Positions 1-10,400 are shown, counted from the first letter of the stretch. The stretch: DNA of 64,000 nt from Granulicella mallensis MP5ACTX8 (GCF_000178955.2 NC_016631.1:2728001-2792000), one strand, 5' to 3'. Program-made: numbers and translations. Notes: generated by a model from the letters alone, not told the origin.

Positions 1-824
1 ATATCCAATAGTGCCGGCACACTATCCTGCATGCGAAAGCCTAACTCGTAGGACTTGATCACTCCGTCCACGGCTTCCGGCGCACCCGCATAGGAAGCTA
101 CTTCGTGATTGAGGTCCTGGATGAGATCGATCTGCTCGCGTTCGAGAGCTCTGGACGTGGTCGCTGCGATATTCGGCATGCCGCCTGCATCACTTATCGC
201 TGTTCCTTGATAGTAGGCGGGAAGAAAGGCGCTGCCATAGTTCGATGCTCCGCCAAAGGCGACGGGGGGATTGATCGTGACATAGCCGGGAAGATCCTGA
301 TTTTCCGTGCCAAGCCCATAGAGTAGCCACGAACCCATACTGGGGCGAGTTAGTGATGCGTTGGCACTCCCCGTATGTAGCTGCACGACAGCCTGCGGGT
401 GAGCAGGCGTATCGGTGTAGAGACCGCGCAGAAAGCATAGGTCATCGGCGTGCCTGGCAATATTCGGCATTAATTCTGAGAACCATGCCCCCGAACTTCC
501 ATATTGCTTGAACTTGAATTTAGAAGCAGTGATCGTTCCACCGCCAGGCCCGGATTTTCCATCTCGCTTTTCAAGCTCCGGCTTGTACTCAAAGGTGTCT
601 ACACTCGACATGGCACCTTCTTGAAAGAGGAAGATAATGCGCTTGGCTTTGACTGGAAGGGGCGGCCGCTTTGGCGCCAGTGGGTTCAGAGCGTTTAGTT
701 CAGCGGCAGAGGCCTTATTCGCAAGGGAGCCCAGAAGGCCAGCCAATGCGAGATGGCCGAAGCCTGCGCCGGCAGCACGCAGAACATTACGACGAGTTGT
801 GATGAGAGGTTTATATTCCGGCAT
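1..824 (-). CDS. DUF1501 protein, 3' part beyond window
   Basis: Translation of the minus strand from ATG 824 gives a twin-arginine-like N-terminus (TTRRNVLRAAGAGFG) followed by an alanine-rich hydrophobic stretch and DUF1501 motifs: a KAKRIIFLFQEGAMSSVDTF block and, further on, RPSMGSWLLYGLGT. This matches the complete DUF1501 protein at 13472-14953. The start at 824 is preferred over ATG 839 because GGAG lies nine bases upstream of it. DUF1501 proteins are exported, sulfatase-like proteins of unknown substrate, usually encoded beside DUF1549/DUF1553 proteins; here that partner lies immediately upstream (36 bases). The frame stays open to base 1, so the C-terminus is outside the window. Confidence 0.85.
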   Translation of the reverse strand, partial: MPEYKPLITTRRNVLRAAGAGFGHLALAGLLGSLANKASAAELNALNPLAPKRPPLPVKAKRIIFLFQEGAMSSVDTFEYKPELEKRDGKSGPGGGTITASKFKFKQYGSSGAWFSELMPNIARHADDLCFLRGLYTDTPAHPQAVVQLHTGSANASLTRPSMGSWLLYGLGTENQDLPGYVTINPPVAFGGASNYGSAFLPAYYQGTAISDAGGMPNIAATTSRALEREQIDLIQDLNHEVASYAGAPEAVDGVIKSYELGFRMQDSVPALLD

Positions 825-860
825 ATCTAGCTTCTCCATGATCGTTTTCAAGCGTGTGTG

Positions 861-3800
861 TTATCTGACAAACTGAAAGGCCGCGGAGCCGTACAGCGAT
901 TGCACAAAGGCTGCCCAGGCTGCTTGTTTCGCAGTATCTGCTGGCGAGACAGGCGAATCATCCTGTTTCTCGTTGGCGTTCTCAACCGCATCATCTTGTG
1001 CCAGGCCATCTGAGCGAACAATGCCCGCTGTGATGGAAGAATCCTGGCTTCCGACGAGTGCGAGGTGTGCTGCGCCTGGGGTGGTAGCCGCAGGATGCGA
1101 TTTGCTCCAGGTGTCCGCGTAACGCGCAAGGAAGGCTTTCACTCTTGCGGTGTCTTGCGGGGTAGGAGCGTGCCCAACGACTCGTTCATAGGTCTGTCGA
1201 ATCCGTTCTGTATCGCTTTGAGACCGATTAGCTAGCAGGCTATCGGCAAGTTTTGCGGACTGCTGGCGAACGAACGGTGAGTTGAGCATGAACAGGGCCT
1301 GTGAAGGGACGGTCGTTGAGTCACGCTGTCCCGTTACGAGCGTCTGCGTCACTGGATCGAAGGCTGCCAGTGGACGAGGAATCTCATCTCGAAGAAGTGG
1401 CAGGTAAACACTTCTATAGTGGCTGCGATCCGCGGCAGACAGAATCGAGTGAACGACCGGACCATCGTCGCGCATCTCAATCATCCGCAGCGCCATGGAA
1501 GGCGAGCCCTTAGGGTGATCTAGATTGAGCTGGCCGGACGATGCCAGGATGCTGTCGCGAATCTCCTCAGCTTCCAGGCGGCGCGGGGCGTGCCGCCAGA
1601 CGAAATGATCCGCGGGATCGATGTCACGGTATCCAGGTGGAATATCTGAACCTAGCCGGTAAGCACGAGTAAGAACAATCTCCCGGACAAGTTTCTTAGT
1701 CGACCATCCATTCCGGATGAAATCCTGTGCGAGGTAGTCGAGTAACTCCGGGTTTGAGGGTTGATCTCCCGTGGTGCCGAAGTTATCCAGACTACTTACA
1801 ATGCCTGTCCCAAATAAATGCTGCCAGACCCGGTTTACATACACTCTCGACGTCAGTGGGTTATCGGGACGAGTGATCCATTGCGCCAGTTCCAGACGCC
1901 CGCTGTGATTTGCTGGAATCTGTTGTGTATTCGGCAGGCTAACCAGCGTCAGGAATCCTCTGGGTACGGCTGGCCCATGACGTTCTTCTACTCCGCGAAT
2001 ACGGACGGTGGTATCGGCTATGACTCCATCATGCACACTGTGTACACCGTAACCACGTTCTCCCAGATCGTTGATGAGTTGAAGATCTTCTCTATGTTGA
2101 ATAAAGTTTTGGGTAATTGCCAGACGCCGCTGTTTCTCGGCTGCGGACAGCGGTGGCTGGATGGGGTTTATCTTCTTTGCTGCCTCCTCTTTTTTCTGGA
2201 TGACCTGTAAGGCGTCGAATTCTTTTTTTGCTGCGTCTGTTTCAGCTTTTAATTTGTCGATCTGTGTTTGTGGGATAGCGGGAGCTTGCGAGGCCGTACT
2301 GAGGTAGCCAAGCTGTTTGGGCTCGTAGTAGGCCAGGCTGCTGCCGCCCATCTTGCTGCCCAGGCCTGCGGCGTCTACCGTGCTGGTGAATATGCCGGCC
2401 AATGCATAGTAGTCGGTGGCTGGAATGGGATCGAACTTATGGTCATGGCACCGGGCGCAGGATACGGTGAGGGCCATGGTGGAACGGGTGACGGTGTCGA
2501 TCTGATCGTCAACGTTGTCCATCTTGAAGCGGGCCTTGAAGCGTTGGTTGACGTCCTTGGGGCCCAGGGCAAGATATCCGGTAGCTATGAGTAAGCGGTC
2601 GTGTTCGGCTGGTGTTGCAGCGGGAAGCAGATCTCCGGCTAACTGCTCCTGAAGGAAGCGGTTGTAGGGAACATCTCGATTGACGGAGTCAATGACGTAA
2701 TCGCGATAGCGCCACGCATTGGGGTAGGGCATGTTGCGCGAAGGGCCGGAGGACTCCGCATAACGCGCTACATCCAGCCAGTGGCGGCCCCAGCGTTCTC
2801 CAAACTGCTGTGAGGCCAGGAGACGATCCACGAGGCTGGTGTAATCCTGCGCAGAGTGATTCTTCTGGAAGGTCTTCACCTCTGCTGGTGTAGGAGGAAG
2901 GCCGGTAAGGTCGTAGCTCAGGCGGCGAATCAGGGTAACTGGATCAGCCTCTTTGACCGGAGCTAGTTTCTTCTCTTCAAGCTTAGCCAGAATGAAATGG
3001 TCGATATTAGTCGATGACCACGAGTTATCAGCCACCGCTGGAATTGCCGGATTGGTGAGGGGCTGCCAGGACCAGTAATGAGACCGTAGCTTTGGATAGG
3101 CCGCTGCAAGCCGGGCAGGCGTCTGCGGAAGCTTCTCGGTCTCGTCCGGCCATGCGGCGCCGTTTTTGATCCAGGTCTCCAGAATGGCAACTTCCTCCGG
3201 AGGAAGTGCTTCATCGGTCTCCTGGGGCATGCGCTTCTTCGCATCGGCCGATTTAACTCGCGCGATGAGAAGACTCTTCTCCGGGTGCCCGGGAATAATG
3301 ACTGGGCCGTCACTGCCGCCTGCGAAGATACTGATGCCTACATCGACACGCAACCCGCCGGCTTCTTTGAACGCATCCGAGTGGCAGTTATAGCAACGAT
3401 TGACCAGAATAGGACGAACGTTCTTCTCGAAGTAAGCTAACTGCTCGGCCGTCGCTGGCCTTGGATACGGAATGACTCCAGCATGGACAGCCTGCTGGCC
3501 TGTGGTGGCACTGGAGGAGCCTGCGTTCTTACCGGCAGACCATAGGGCACCTTGTTGGATCCAGGCCTTCAGGTCGGCAATCTCTTTTGCGGAGAGCGGT
3601 TCGTCTTCGCCTTTGGGCATGCGTGTCTTGGTGTCAGTAGACAGAACACGCTGCAAGAGAAGACTATCGTCCGGCTTGCCAGGAATAATCGCGGGGCCTG
3701 ACTTCCCACCCTTCAGCAAAGCGTCGCGATCATCTACCAGCAGACCGCCGGCAGACCGAGTCTGCGTAGAGTGGCAGTCATAGCAATGATTGGTAAGAAT

Positions 3801-3995
3801 CGGCTGAATATTCTGGTCAAAGAATGCCGTTTGCTCCGGCGTAGGCGTCTGGGGAGGGGGCGTAGATGTTTGCGGAGAGATACGTGCGGCCGTAACCGGT
3901 GTGATCCGGTTAGAAGCGATAAGACCACCTAGCAGGAGCGTAGTGACAAAGAGGCCTGCGTATACGGGCCTGACTCTCTTTAAATGTGTGTTCAT
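861..3995 (-). CDS. PSCyt1 (x2)-DUF1549-DUF1553 exported cytochrome-like protein
   Basis: 1044 residues. An N-terminal hydrophobic segment (about residues 12-28) suggests export. Two PSCyt1 c-type haem domains follow in tandem, with haem sites CYDCH (71-75) and CYNCH (201-205), each followed by an LLKGGKSGP- or FAGGSDGP-like loop and a C-terminal helix ending AWIQQGA or TWIKNGA. DUF1549 follows (LIRRLSYDLTGLPPTPAEV), with a third CxxCH (CARCHDHKFDP), then DUF1553 at the C-terminus (SRVYVNRVWQHLFGTGIV). The family is known mainly from Planctomycetes and Acidobacteria; its reaction is not established. It heads a two-gene unit with the downstream DUF1501 gene. The same module recurs at 13.5-18.3 kb beside an ABC importer. 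Confidence 0.9.
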   Translation of the reverse strand: MNTHLKRVRPVYAGLFVTTLLLGGLIASNRITPVTAARISPQTSTPPPQTPTPEQTAFFDQNIQPILTNHCYDCHSTQTRSAGGLLVDDRDALLKGGKSGPAIIPGKPDDSLLLQRVLSTDTKTRMPKGEDEPLSAKEIADLKAWIQQGALWSAGKNAGSSSATTGQQAVHAGVIPYPRPATAEQLAYFEKNVRPILVNRCYNCHSDAFKEAGGLRVDVGISIFAGGSDGPVIIPGHPEKSLLIARVKSADAKKRMPQETDEALPPEEVAILETWIKNGAAWPDETEKLPQTPARLAAAYPKLRSHYWSWQPLTNPAIPAVADNSWSSTNIDHFILAKLEEKKLAPVKEADPVTLIRRLSYDLTGLPPTPAEVKTFQKNHSAQDYTSLVDRLLASQQFGERWGRHWLDVARYAESSGPSRNMPYPNAWRYRDYVIDSVNRDVPYNRFLQEQLAGDLLPAATPAEHDRLLIATGYLALGPKDVNQRFKARFKMDNVDDQIDTVTRSTMALTVSCARCHDHKFDPIPATDYYALAGIFTSTVDAAGLGSKMGGSSLAYYEPKQLGYLSTASQAPAIPQTQIDKLKAETDAAKKEFDALQVIQKKEEAAKKINPIQPPLSAAEKQRRLAITQNFIQHREDLQLINDLGERGYGVHSVHDGVIADTTVRIRGVEERHGPAVPRGFLTLVSLPNTQQIPANHSGRLELAQWITRPDNPLTSRVYVNRVWQHLFGTGIVSSLDNFGTTGDQPSNPELLDYLAQDFIRNGWSTKKLVREIVLTRAYRLGSDIPPGYRDIDPADHFVWRHAPRRLEAEEIRDSILASSGQLNLDHPKGSPSMALRMIEMRDDGPVVHSILSAADRSHYRSVYLPLLRDEIPRPLAAFDPVTQTLVTGQRDSTTVPSQALFMLNSPFVRQQSAKLADSLLANRSQSDTERIRQTYERVVGHAPTPQDTARVKAFLARYADTWSKSHPAATTPGAAHLALVGSQDSSITAGIVRSDGLAQDDAVENANEKQDDSPVSPADTAKQAAWAAFVQSLYGSAAFQFVR

Positions 3996-4256
3996 GCAAA
4001 CCCTTTAGGCAACACTCAAGTGCCCTGCATGTGAAGCATGCGGAGATAGGAAGTATCTGAGAGTCATGCAGGCAGACGGAGATATCCGCGGGCATGGCTG
4101 AGATCAGAGATGAATTTTAGAAGGGGGTGTTACAGGAACTAGCAACAACGGCGACGAAGAGTCGCGCTGGGAGAGAACACAGAACCAGATAGCAATATAT
4201 AAGTTTTCTGCATTGATATTGATTGAGCCACGGGTGAATAGAAAAGTCAAGGAATA

Positions 4257-4313
4257 TTTGAATTATCGACCTGCATTTGAATGATTCATTCAAATGCAGG
4301 TCGATAATTCAAA
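4257..4313. repeat. 57-base near-perfect palindrome (28+1+28)
   Basis: Left arm 4257-4284 is the exact reverse complement of right arm 4286-4313, with a single T between them. The centre reads TTTGAATGATTCATTCAAA. As RNA it would fold into a very long hairpin; as DNA it could extrude a cruciform. It lies between divergent genes, so it does not serve as an ordinary 3' terminator of either neighbour. Confidence 0.9.
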
Positions 4314-4457
4314 ATAAGTCAGCTTTGTCCGAAGGGATAAGGGGAATCCCAACCAACGGCAGTTCGGAAGGGTTATGCGTTTCAAGGTTGGGGAAGAGCC
4401 TCGCACGCGGCACCGCCACGCCGGCCTCCAGTGCCGCAGATTTTAGCTATTGGCGCA

Positions 4458-4480
4458 TATAGTTTAGATTCTCAACTATA
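4458..4480. promoter_or_regulatory. Inverted repeat upstream of bioY (candidate operator)
   Basis: TATAGTT (4458-4464), nine-base spacer, AACTATA (4474-4480). It sits about 90 bases upstream of the bioY start. It does not match the BirA or BioR operator patterns I know, so its regulator is unidentified. Confidence 0.4.
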
Positions 4481-4569
4481 AAGATCAATACGAAACCTCG
4501 ATTGCTCAATCTTCAATGAAGATGCACGCTGAATAGAGCTTGCAAGAAAGAACTAGCGCGAGGTTTTCC

Positions 4570-5151
4570 ATGCAAAACGTGACGGCTGCCCCTTCCTTTT
4601 CTCTGCCCAGCAACGAACTTCTTGCCGGAAAGATTCTCCGAGTCGCCCTCGGCACGCTTGTACTTACGGCCTCCTCCTGGATCTCGATTCCCCTGTCTCC
4701 CATCCCCATTACCATGCAGACGTATGCGGTAATCGTGATCGGCTCGTTGTTTGGGGCTCGCATGGGGGCTATTACGGTACTGGCATGGCTGGCCGAGGCC
4801 GCGATCGGGTTCCCGGTTCTTGCCCAGGGAGCTGCTGGCCTGCCTGTATTCTTTGGGCCGTCCGCTGGATATCTTGCCAGCTTTCCTGTGATTGCCGCCT
4901 TTGCCGGCTGGTTTTCCGATCGCAAGTTCGACAGCGGACCGATCCGTTCGCTATTCACGATGCTTGCAGCCAATGCCATCAATCTTGGTCTTGGGGTGAT
5001 GTGGTTGGCCGCCCTCCTCGGGTGGCATCGTGCCGTCATCGTCGGCTTCATGCCCTTTTGGATTGGCGGGATCGTCAAGGCCGTTCTGGCGACCACCACG
5101 GTACTCCTGATCCGCGGAGGCCGCGCTCGGCGCGCAACCGACGCGCGATGA
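4570..5151 (+). CDS. bioY: BioY biotin transporter substrate-binding (S) component
   Basis: 193-residue membrane protein of the BioY family. It binds biotin in the inner membrane, alone or with an ECF energising module. The sequence shows the family hallmark SPIPITMQTYAVIVIG in the first third, a conserved G(A)RMG loop, the block LPVFFGPSAGYLASFPV, and a C-terminal block (MPFWIGGIVKAVLA), with about six hydrophobic segments. ATG 4570 is chosen because GAGG lies six bases upstream; a TTG at 4540 is possible but has a weaker site. The stop overlaps the start of the next gene by four bases (ATGA), implying translational coupling. No ECF ATPase genes are nearby. Confidence 0.92.
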   Translation: MQNVTAAPSFSLPSNELLAGKILRVALGTLVLTASSWISIPLSPIPITMQTYAVIVIGSLFGARMGAITVLAWLAEAAIGFPVLAQGAAGLPVFFGPSAGYLASFPVIAAFAGWFSDRKFDSGPIRSLFTMLAANAINLGLGVMWLAALLGWHRAVIVGFMPFWIGGIVKAVLATTTVLLIRGGRARRATDAR

Positions 5152-5657
5152 CGATCAGGCTTCGTCCCCACCATCTGCTTTGCATGCTGACTTTTGTAGG
5201 GGAAGGCTATACCCCTGCTTTCGTTGAGAACCTCGCACAGGTGATCGATCGCATTGCAGCGGGTAAAGAGGAGATAGAGATCATTGAAGGGCCTGATGAC
5301 ATCTGCGCAGGACTCCTGTCGGAAGGGGACTGCCACTGTCATAACGCCAGTGTTTTGATCCGGGACCAGCAGGCGGCAATCGCTGTCGGCGAACTGCTGC
5401 AACAGCCGATTCACGCGGGAACACTGTTGCAGCCGACAGACGATCTTCTTGGACGCCTGCGCCAGGCCTTTGCCTCTGGAACGATCCGCCAGGCGTGTAC
5501 CGGCTGTCAGTGGTTCTCTATCTGTAGCCAGGTGGCTGGAGACGGCTTCAACGCGACGCGTCTGCTCAGTGGAATCCTGATCAATCGTCGCCTTCCAGCT
5601 CGAAATCGCCCACCTCAGAGGTGGGTGAGGAGCGGACGGTGCCTGTGGCAAGGGTAA
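5148..5657 (+). CDS. DUF1284 cysteine-rich protein
   Basis: 169 residues, beginning MTIRLRPHHLLCMLTFVGEG, the typical DUF1284 opening. Cysteines are placed like an iron-sulfur ligand set: HHLLC near the N-terminus, then CAGLLSEGDCHCH, then CTGCQWFSIC. The function is unknown. Its start overlaps the bioY stop (ATGA at 5148-5151), so the two are almost certainly co-translated, which suggests a biotin-linked role (inference). The core domain seems to end near residue 145; the last ~25 residues are antisense to the 3' end of the LysR gene and may be a non-conserved extension. Confidence 0.85.
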   Translation: MTIRLRPHHLLCMLTFVGEGYTPAFVENLAQVIDRIAAGKEEIEIIEGPDDICAGLLSEGDCHCHNASVLIRDQQAAIAVGELLQQPIHAGTLLQPTDDLLGRLRQAFASGTIRQACTGCQWFSICSQVAGDGFNATRLLSGILINRRLPARNRPPQRWVRSGRCLWQG

Positions 5658-6510
5658 AGAAAGCATTTCCGGCACGCGTCAGCGGCAGGTCGTTGCGCGA
5701 GATGAGGGCGAGGTCCCGTGGAATGTTGACCCCCTCTATATCGATGGCTTGTAAAAGTCCTCGGTTGAGTTCGTCGACGACGTTGATGCGTGGCAGGAAG
5801 CTGATCCCCAGGCCCCCAATAATCAGGCGTTTCAGCAACTCGCTGGAGTCGAGCTCCATGGCAATGCGCCGGGCTGTCTTGTTCTGGACGAACAGATGGT
5901 CGATCATCTCGCGCCGGCGGCCTTCTTTGGGAACAAGAAATCCGTACTGTGCGGCATGCGACAGCGTGACGGATTCCAGAGTGGTCAGGGGATGCCCCGC
6001 AGGCACCACAAGCACCAGCTTGTCTTCGTGAACCACCTCGACGTGGAGGCGCGGGTCTTTCACAGGCAGGGAGACAATGCCGAATTCCACCTCGCGATCC
6101 AGAACCAGCGCCAGGGTCTTGGACCGCTCGGCACGAACGATGTTGAGGGCGACGCGAGGGTATTGCTTTTTGAACTTGGAGATCAGAAGAGGCAGGACGT
6201 AGAGCGCTGTGGAATCGTTTGCGCTGACTGTCAACGTGCCGCGCGGCATACGCTCCAGGTCAGCCAACGTGAGTTGGATGTGCTTCAGTTGAATGAGGGA
6301 CTGTTCCGCGAAGGGTTGAAAGACCCTGCCGGCTGCGGTCAGTGTCACTTTACTGCCGCCACGGTCCAACAGTCGATGCCCGAGGTGTGTTTCGAGAGCT
6401 CTGATCTGGGCAGAGATGGAAGGCTGTGTAACGTGCAGCTTCTCTCCGGCACGCGAAAAGCTCCTCTGGCGTGCCACCTCAAGAAAAGTATTTAACCAGT
6501 CAAAATCCAT
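5581..6510 (-). CDS. LysR-family transcriptional regulator
   Basis: 309 residues, standard LysR length. The winged helix-turn-helix lies at residues 1-60 (WLNTFLEVARQRSFSRAGEK, then TQPSISAQIRALETHLG), followed by a CysB/CbbR-like effector-binding domain from about residue 90 (GTLTVSANDSTALYVLPLLI). A start at 6510 agrees with the normal LysR N-terminus (MDFDWLNTFLEVA). The last 77 bases overlap the DUF1284 gene tail-to-tail. The target is not evident, since no gene is divergently transcribed next to it; the nearest upstream sequence is a long non-coding stretch. Confidence 0.92.
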   Translation of the reverse strand: MDFDWLNTFLEVARQRSFSRAGEKLHVTQPSISAQIRALETHLGHRLLDRGGSKVTLTAAGRVFQPFAEQSLIQLKHIQLTLADLERMPRGTLTVSANDSTALYVLPLLISKFKKQYPRVALNIVRAERSKTLALVLDREVEFGIVSLPVKDPRLHVEVVHEDKLVLVVPAGHPLTTLESVTLSHAAQYGFLVPKEGRRREMIDHLFVQNKTARRIAMELDSSELLKRLIIGGLGISFLPRINVVDELNRGLLQAIDIEGVNIPRDLALISRNDLPLTRAGNAFFTLATGTVRSSPTSEVGDFELEGDD

Positions 6511-7132
6511 TTTGGCCCTTTGCAGAGTTTATGCAGCGAGGAGTGCGTGGCGTCTCAGTCCATATCCTTCCGGCTGCGCCCGGGAGTTTTCGTGTGAGCC
6601 ACTCAAGGCTGCTTAGCGGGGTCGTTCGTACGACCCGGTTGGATTGAGTTCACCTTCGCGTGCCTGGCTCACGTCGATGAATTTCCTGGATGTTCCTATC
6701 TGTCGAACTTTACTGCCTCCTCGGCAGGGCCATGGTGAAGGGACGGCGGTGTCTTCGCCATGGGAGTCACCGCAGATCCAGCCAAATTGAAAAAGCTTTC
6801 TGCTTCAACGGTAGATGAAAACAAATGTTTCGCATAGGAAATACTGTGAATCGCATTATAGCCTATACGGCCAATACGAAAATCCCATACTGCAAGGTCG
6901 ATGGCCCGCGCAGACTCATTTTGTAGCGCTTGAAGAGCGAGGTCTGAGAGCTTCCAGGACGTTGATTCGTCTCGGAGACAGTAGCTGAGCGTGGATGAGG
7001 CGGTGGTTGTGTAGCCGAAGGAGTGAAGGGCAAAGAAACATTCTTCCAGATTGAGCCCGGGGAGAGTGTATTTCGCTAGACCTGACAAAGATTTGTATCT
7101 AGCTTTTTACTGCAAAGAAAAACAGTATCTAA

Positions 7133-7150
7133 ATTCTCTATCCAGAGAAT
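7133..7150. promoter_or_regulatory. Inverted repeat ahead of the receptor promoter
   Basis: ATTCTCT (7133-7139), four-base spacer, AGAGAAT (7144-7150). It lies 18 bases upstream of the predicted -35 box, a position suited to an activator or repressor site. Confidence 0.4.
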
Positions 7151-7168
7151 AGGTAAATGCCAGTTTTC

Positions 7169-7197
7169 TTGATTTATGCAAAGTGCCTTCGCATAAT
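7169..7197 (+). promoter_or_regulatory. Predicted sigma-70 promoter of the first Oar-like receptor
   Basis: TTGATT at 7169-7174, a 17-base spacer, and CATAAT at 7192-7197. This would leave a leader of about 210 bases before the start codon at 7413. Confidence 0.45.
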
Positions 7198-7412
7198 CGA
7201 CTCACGGTATTTCATAAACATTAAAAAATTCCAGAGCTCTACCGACGCTGACCAGATTCAGCCAGTATTTGCCTTCCATGCCGAATGATCGGTTGGCGTG
7301 TAAAGTCCTCGTTCGTCCTAAAAACCTGCAGGGTGCTGTCGCAGCTAGCACTGCGCGTAAGCAGTTAGGCCATGCCTACTCTGCCGACTCTGCTTTTCCA
7401 TGGAGAATGTAT

Positions 7413-10400
7413 ATGCAGACTCGCTCTATTCGATATAGCACCACTCTTTTTCTTGCCTTTCTGTTTGCGGTCGGGGCCCCCTGGCTCTTAGCTCAGACGA
7501 ACACGACGGCGCTATCTGGAACGGTGACGGATGCAACAGGTGCAATCCTTCCAGAAGTGAGTGTGAGTCTTTCGAATGAGGCGACTGGCAGTGTGCAGAA
7601 TACGCAGACAAAGTCCAAAGGCGAATTTTCGTTTGAGCAGATACCTCCTGGGACTTACGACGTGAAGGTCGTCGCGCCAGGGTTCGCGGAACTGGATCAA
7701 AAGGTGGAACTACTCGTATCGACACCGGTCAAACTGACCTTCAAGATGACCGTAGGCACGAATGAAGTTGTGAATGTCGAAACCAGCCTGGCAGAGGTAA
7801 ATACTACGGATGCTACGCTGGGGAAGGCTTTCAATAGTGCACAGGTGCAAAACCTGCCGTACCTTGCGAACAACGTTACCTACCTTCTCTCCTTGCAGCC
7901 GGGCGTTCTCGCATTGGACAGCGGTTCGCAGACCGGTGGATTGAATGCTGACCCGAGAACGGGCATTGTCAACGGCGCCCGCCAGGATCAGAGCAACATC
8001 TCGCTGGACGGTGTGGACAATAACGACCAGGTGTTCGGCTATGCCTTCAACGGTGCGTTGCGCTCCACGCGCGATTCGGTCGAAGAGTTTCGGGTAACGA
8101 CGACGAATGCCAATGCGGATTCCGGGAGATCGTCGGGGGCACAAGTGTCGCTCGTTACACGGAGCGGAACCAATAAATTCCATGGCAGTGCTTACGAGTA
8201 TTATCGTGATCCCGGTACTACTTCCAACAACTGGTTTATTAAGCAGGCGCAGCTGAGTTCGGGAGAACCCAACATTGCGGCCAAGGTTTTGGAGCATACC
8301 TATGGAGCTTCGCTGGGGCTCCCCATCCTGAAAGATAAGTTGTTTTTCTTTGGGGCGTATGAGGGATTCAAGCAGGCGAGCGATGTCCCAGTTGGCGAGA
8401 CGGTGCCGTCAATTATTGGTGGCGGCGGTCTTGTTACCGGTAACGTAACGTATGAGGCCTGTCCCAGTTCGGCAAATTGCCAAAATGGAACTACCCATAA
8501 GACACTCACTCCGGCAGACATTGCGCAGTTGGATGGAAGGGCTCTCGATTCAGCCTGCAATCCCGCTTCACTCTGCACCGCTCCGAGCACGGATGCCGCA
8601 GCCATTGCTTACTTCAAGCAGTTTCCCATCGCTAACTCCAATGGAGCCGGCGATGGTTACAACACGGGTGGTTATAACTTTACCTCACCCGCGCCGGTTC
8701 ATCAGATTACGAATATTGCTCGATTGGACTACACCATCAGCTCACGGCAGTCGCTCTTTGTGCGTGGTAATCTGCAAAGCGATAACCAGGCGACGCCGCT
8801 CCAGTTTCCCGGTCTACCCGCTGCTGCGAATATCTTTGGTAATAGCAAAGGCATTGCAGCAGGCCATACCTGGTCCATTAACGACAATATGACCAACAAC
8901 TTCCGCTATGGCTTTATACGCATGGGGAGCGCCACAAGAGGCACCGGCAGTCTGCCCAACGTTAAGTTCGGTGCTTTCGATAATTTGAATGCTACGACGA
9001 CCACGACGATCTATGACGTTGTGACCAACAATATCGTAGATGACTTTACATACGTGAAGGGGCGGCACACGATACAGGTTGGTGCGAACTTCCAGATACT
9101 CTCGAACGGAGAGTACTTCGACGCTCCGCTGGTAGCGACTGCGAATGTAAGTCCCAATCTTTTGGCGACTGCTGCGATCGCCAATCAAGGAGGGAGCCTT
9201 GATCCAGCGGCTTTTGCCTGTGCCGATTGCGGAACAGTATCGGCTGCCTTTTCTAACTTCTACAACAATGCGGTCATCTCGAACGTCGGAGCGATCGAGA
9301 CGGCTACCTCCGGAACTGAGTTCGAGGTGAAAAATGGTTCTCTGAATCCTTTGGGGGCAGGTGTTATTCCTACCCATACCTTCCGTAATCTTGAACAGGA
9401 GTATTACGTTCAGGATCAATGGAAGGCTACGTCGCGATTCACACTAACGGTTGGTCTGCGTTATGTTCATCTCGGCGTTCCGTATGAGAAGAATGGACAG
9501 CAGATTGCCCCTACGATCTCGGCCGATACTTTTCTAGCGGATCGTACCGCGGCGGCCGATGCTGGCACCGCATACACTACGCGCATTGCGTTTCGTGCCT
9601 CTGGTTCTCCGAATGGTCAGCCCAACTTCTGGACTCCACAGAATCTCAACTTCGCTCCTCGTATTGCGTTTGCCTATGCTACGCCGGATAACAAGACATC
9701 GGTCCGCGGAGGCTTCGCTCTCGCCTACGATCACTTTGGCGCAGGTGTTATCGATTCCTATCAGTCAAACCCCCAGTCGCTTCTCTCGCTGTCGCAGACC
9801 AATCTTGCTACGTATACGGACATCAACTCGAACCCACGCTTTACCGGCTATCACGATGTTCCGACAGTACCGGGAGCTACGGGATCTCTGACATTACCGT
9901 ACACGCCCGCAGATAGCCCCTTTACCTTCGATTACAGCATCAACGATCATCAGAAAACTCCATACGCAGAGACCTTCAACCTGACGTTGGAGCATCAGCT
10001 TCCTCATAGTCTGGATGTAACGGCATCGTATGTCGGACGCCTGGGGCGTCACCTGTTTGCGAATCTGGATATTGCGCAGCCAACCAATCTTTATGATCCA
10101 GCCAGTGGCCAGTCTTACTTTCAGGCGGCTACTGCCTACGATAAGATGGTTGACGCCGGGGTAGGGGCCGCGAATGTGCCGGATACAGGCTATTTTCATA
10201 ATATCTTCCCCAACTTCAGCTATAACGGCTATAAAGGCGCGCAGGCCTACTATGCTGTCTTCGCCAATAACCGAGGCAACGAAACAAACGTTCTCTTCCA
10301 GGCGGATACCGACCCAACCGCTTCACCGGGTGGGCAGTCCTTCCGCTACTTCTTCCCTCAGACCTCTTCTATTTTTGTCCAATCCAGCATTGGGACAAGC

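Larger units (their letters stand above)
3996..4569. other. Intergenic region between divergent DUF1553 and bioY genes
   Basis: No convincing gene. It carries the 57-base palindrome (4257-4313) and a TATAGTT/AACTATA inverted repeat (4458-4480), so it probably holds the promoters of both flanking genes. Short open frames here have no plausible ribosome-binding site or recognisable product. Confidence 0.6.
6511..7412. other. Long intergenic region (lysR to receptor gene)
   Basis: About 900 bases. It contains a 7-base-stem hairpin (6619-6636, GGGTCGT/ACGACCC), an inverted repeat (7133-7150) and a good sigma-70-like promoter (7169-7197). A minus-strand open frame at 6696-7088 begins with TTG, lacks a ribosome-binding site and resembles no family I recognise, so it is not called as a gene. 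Confidence 0.55.

Noticed and set aside
6696..7088. Open frame of 130 codons on the minus strand
   Set aside because: It starts with TTG without a ribosome-binding site, has no signal or motif and no family resemblance.
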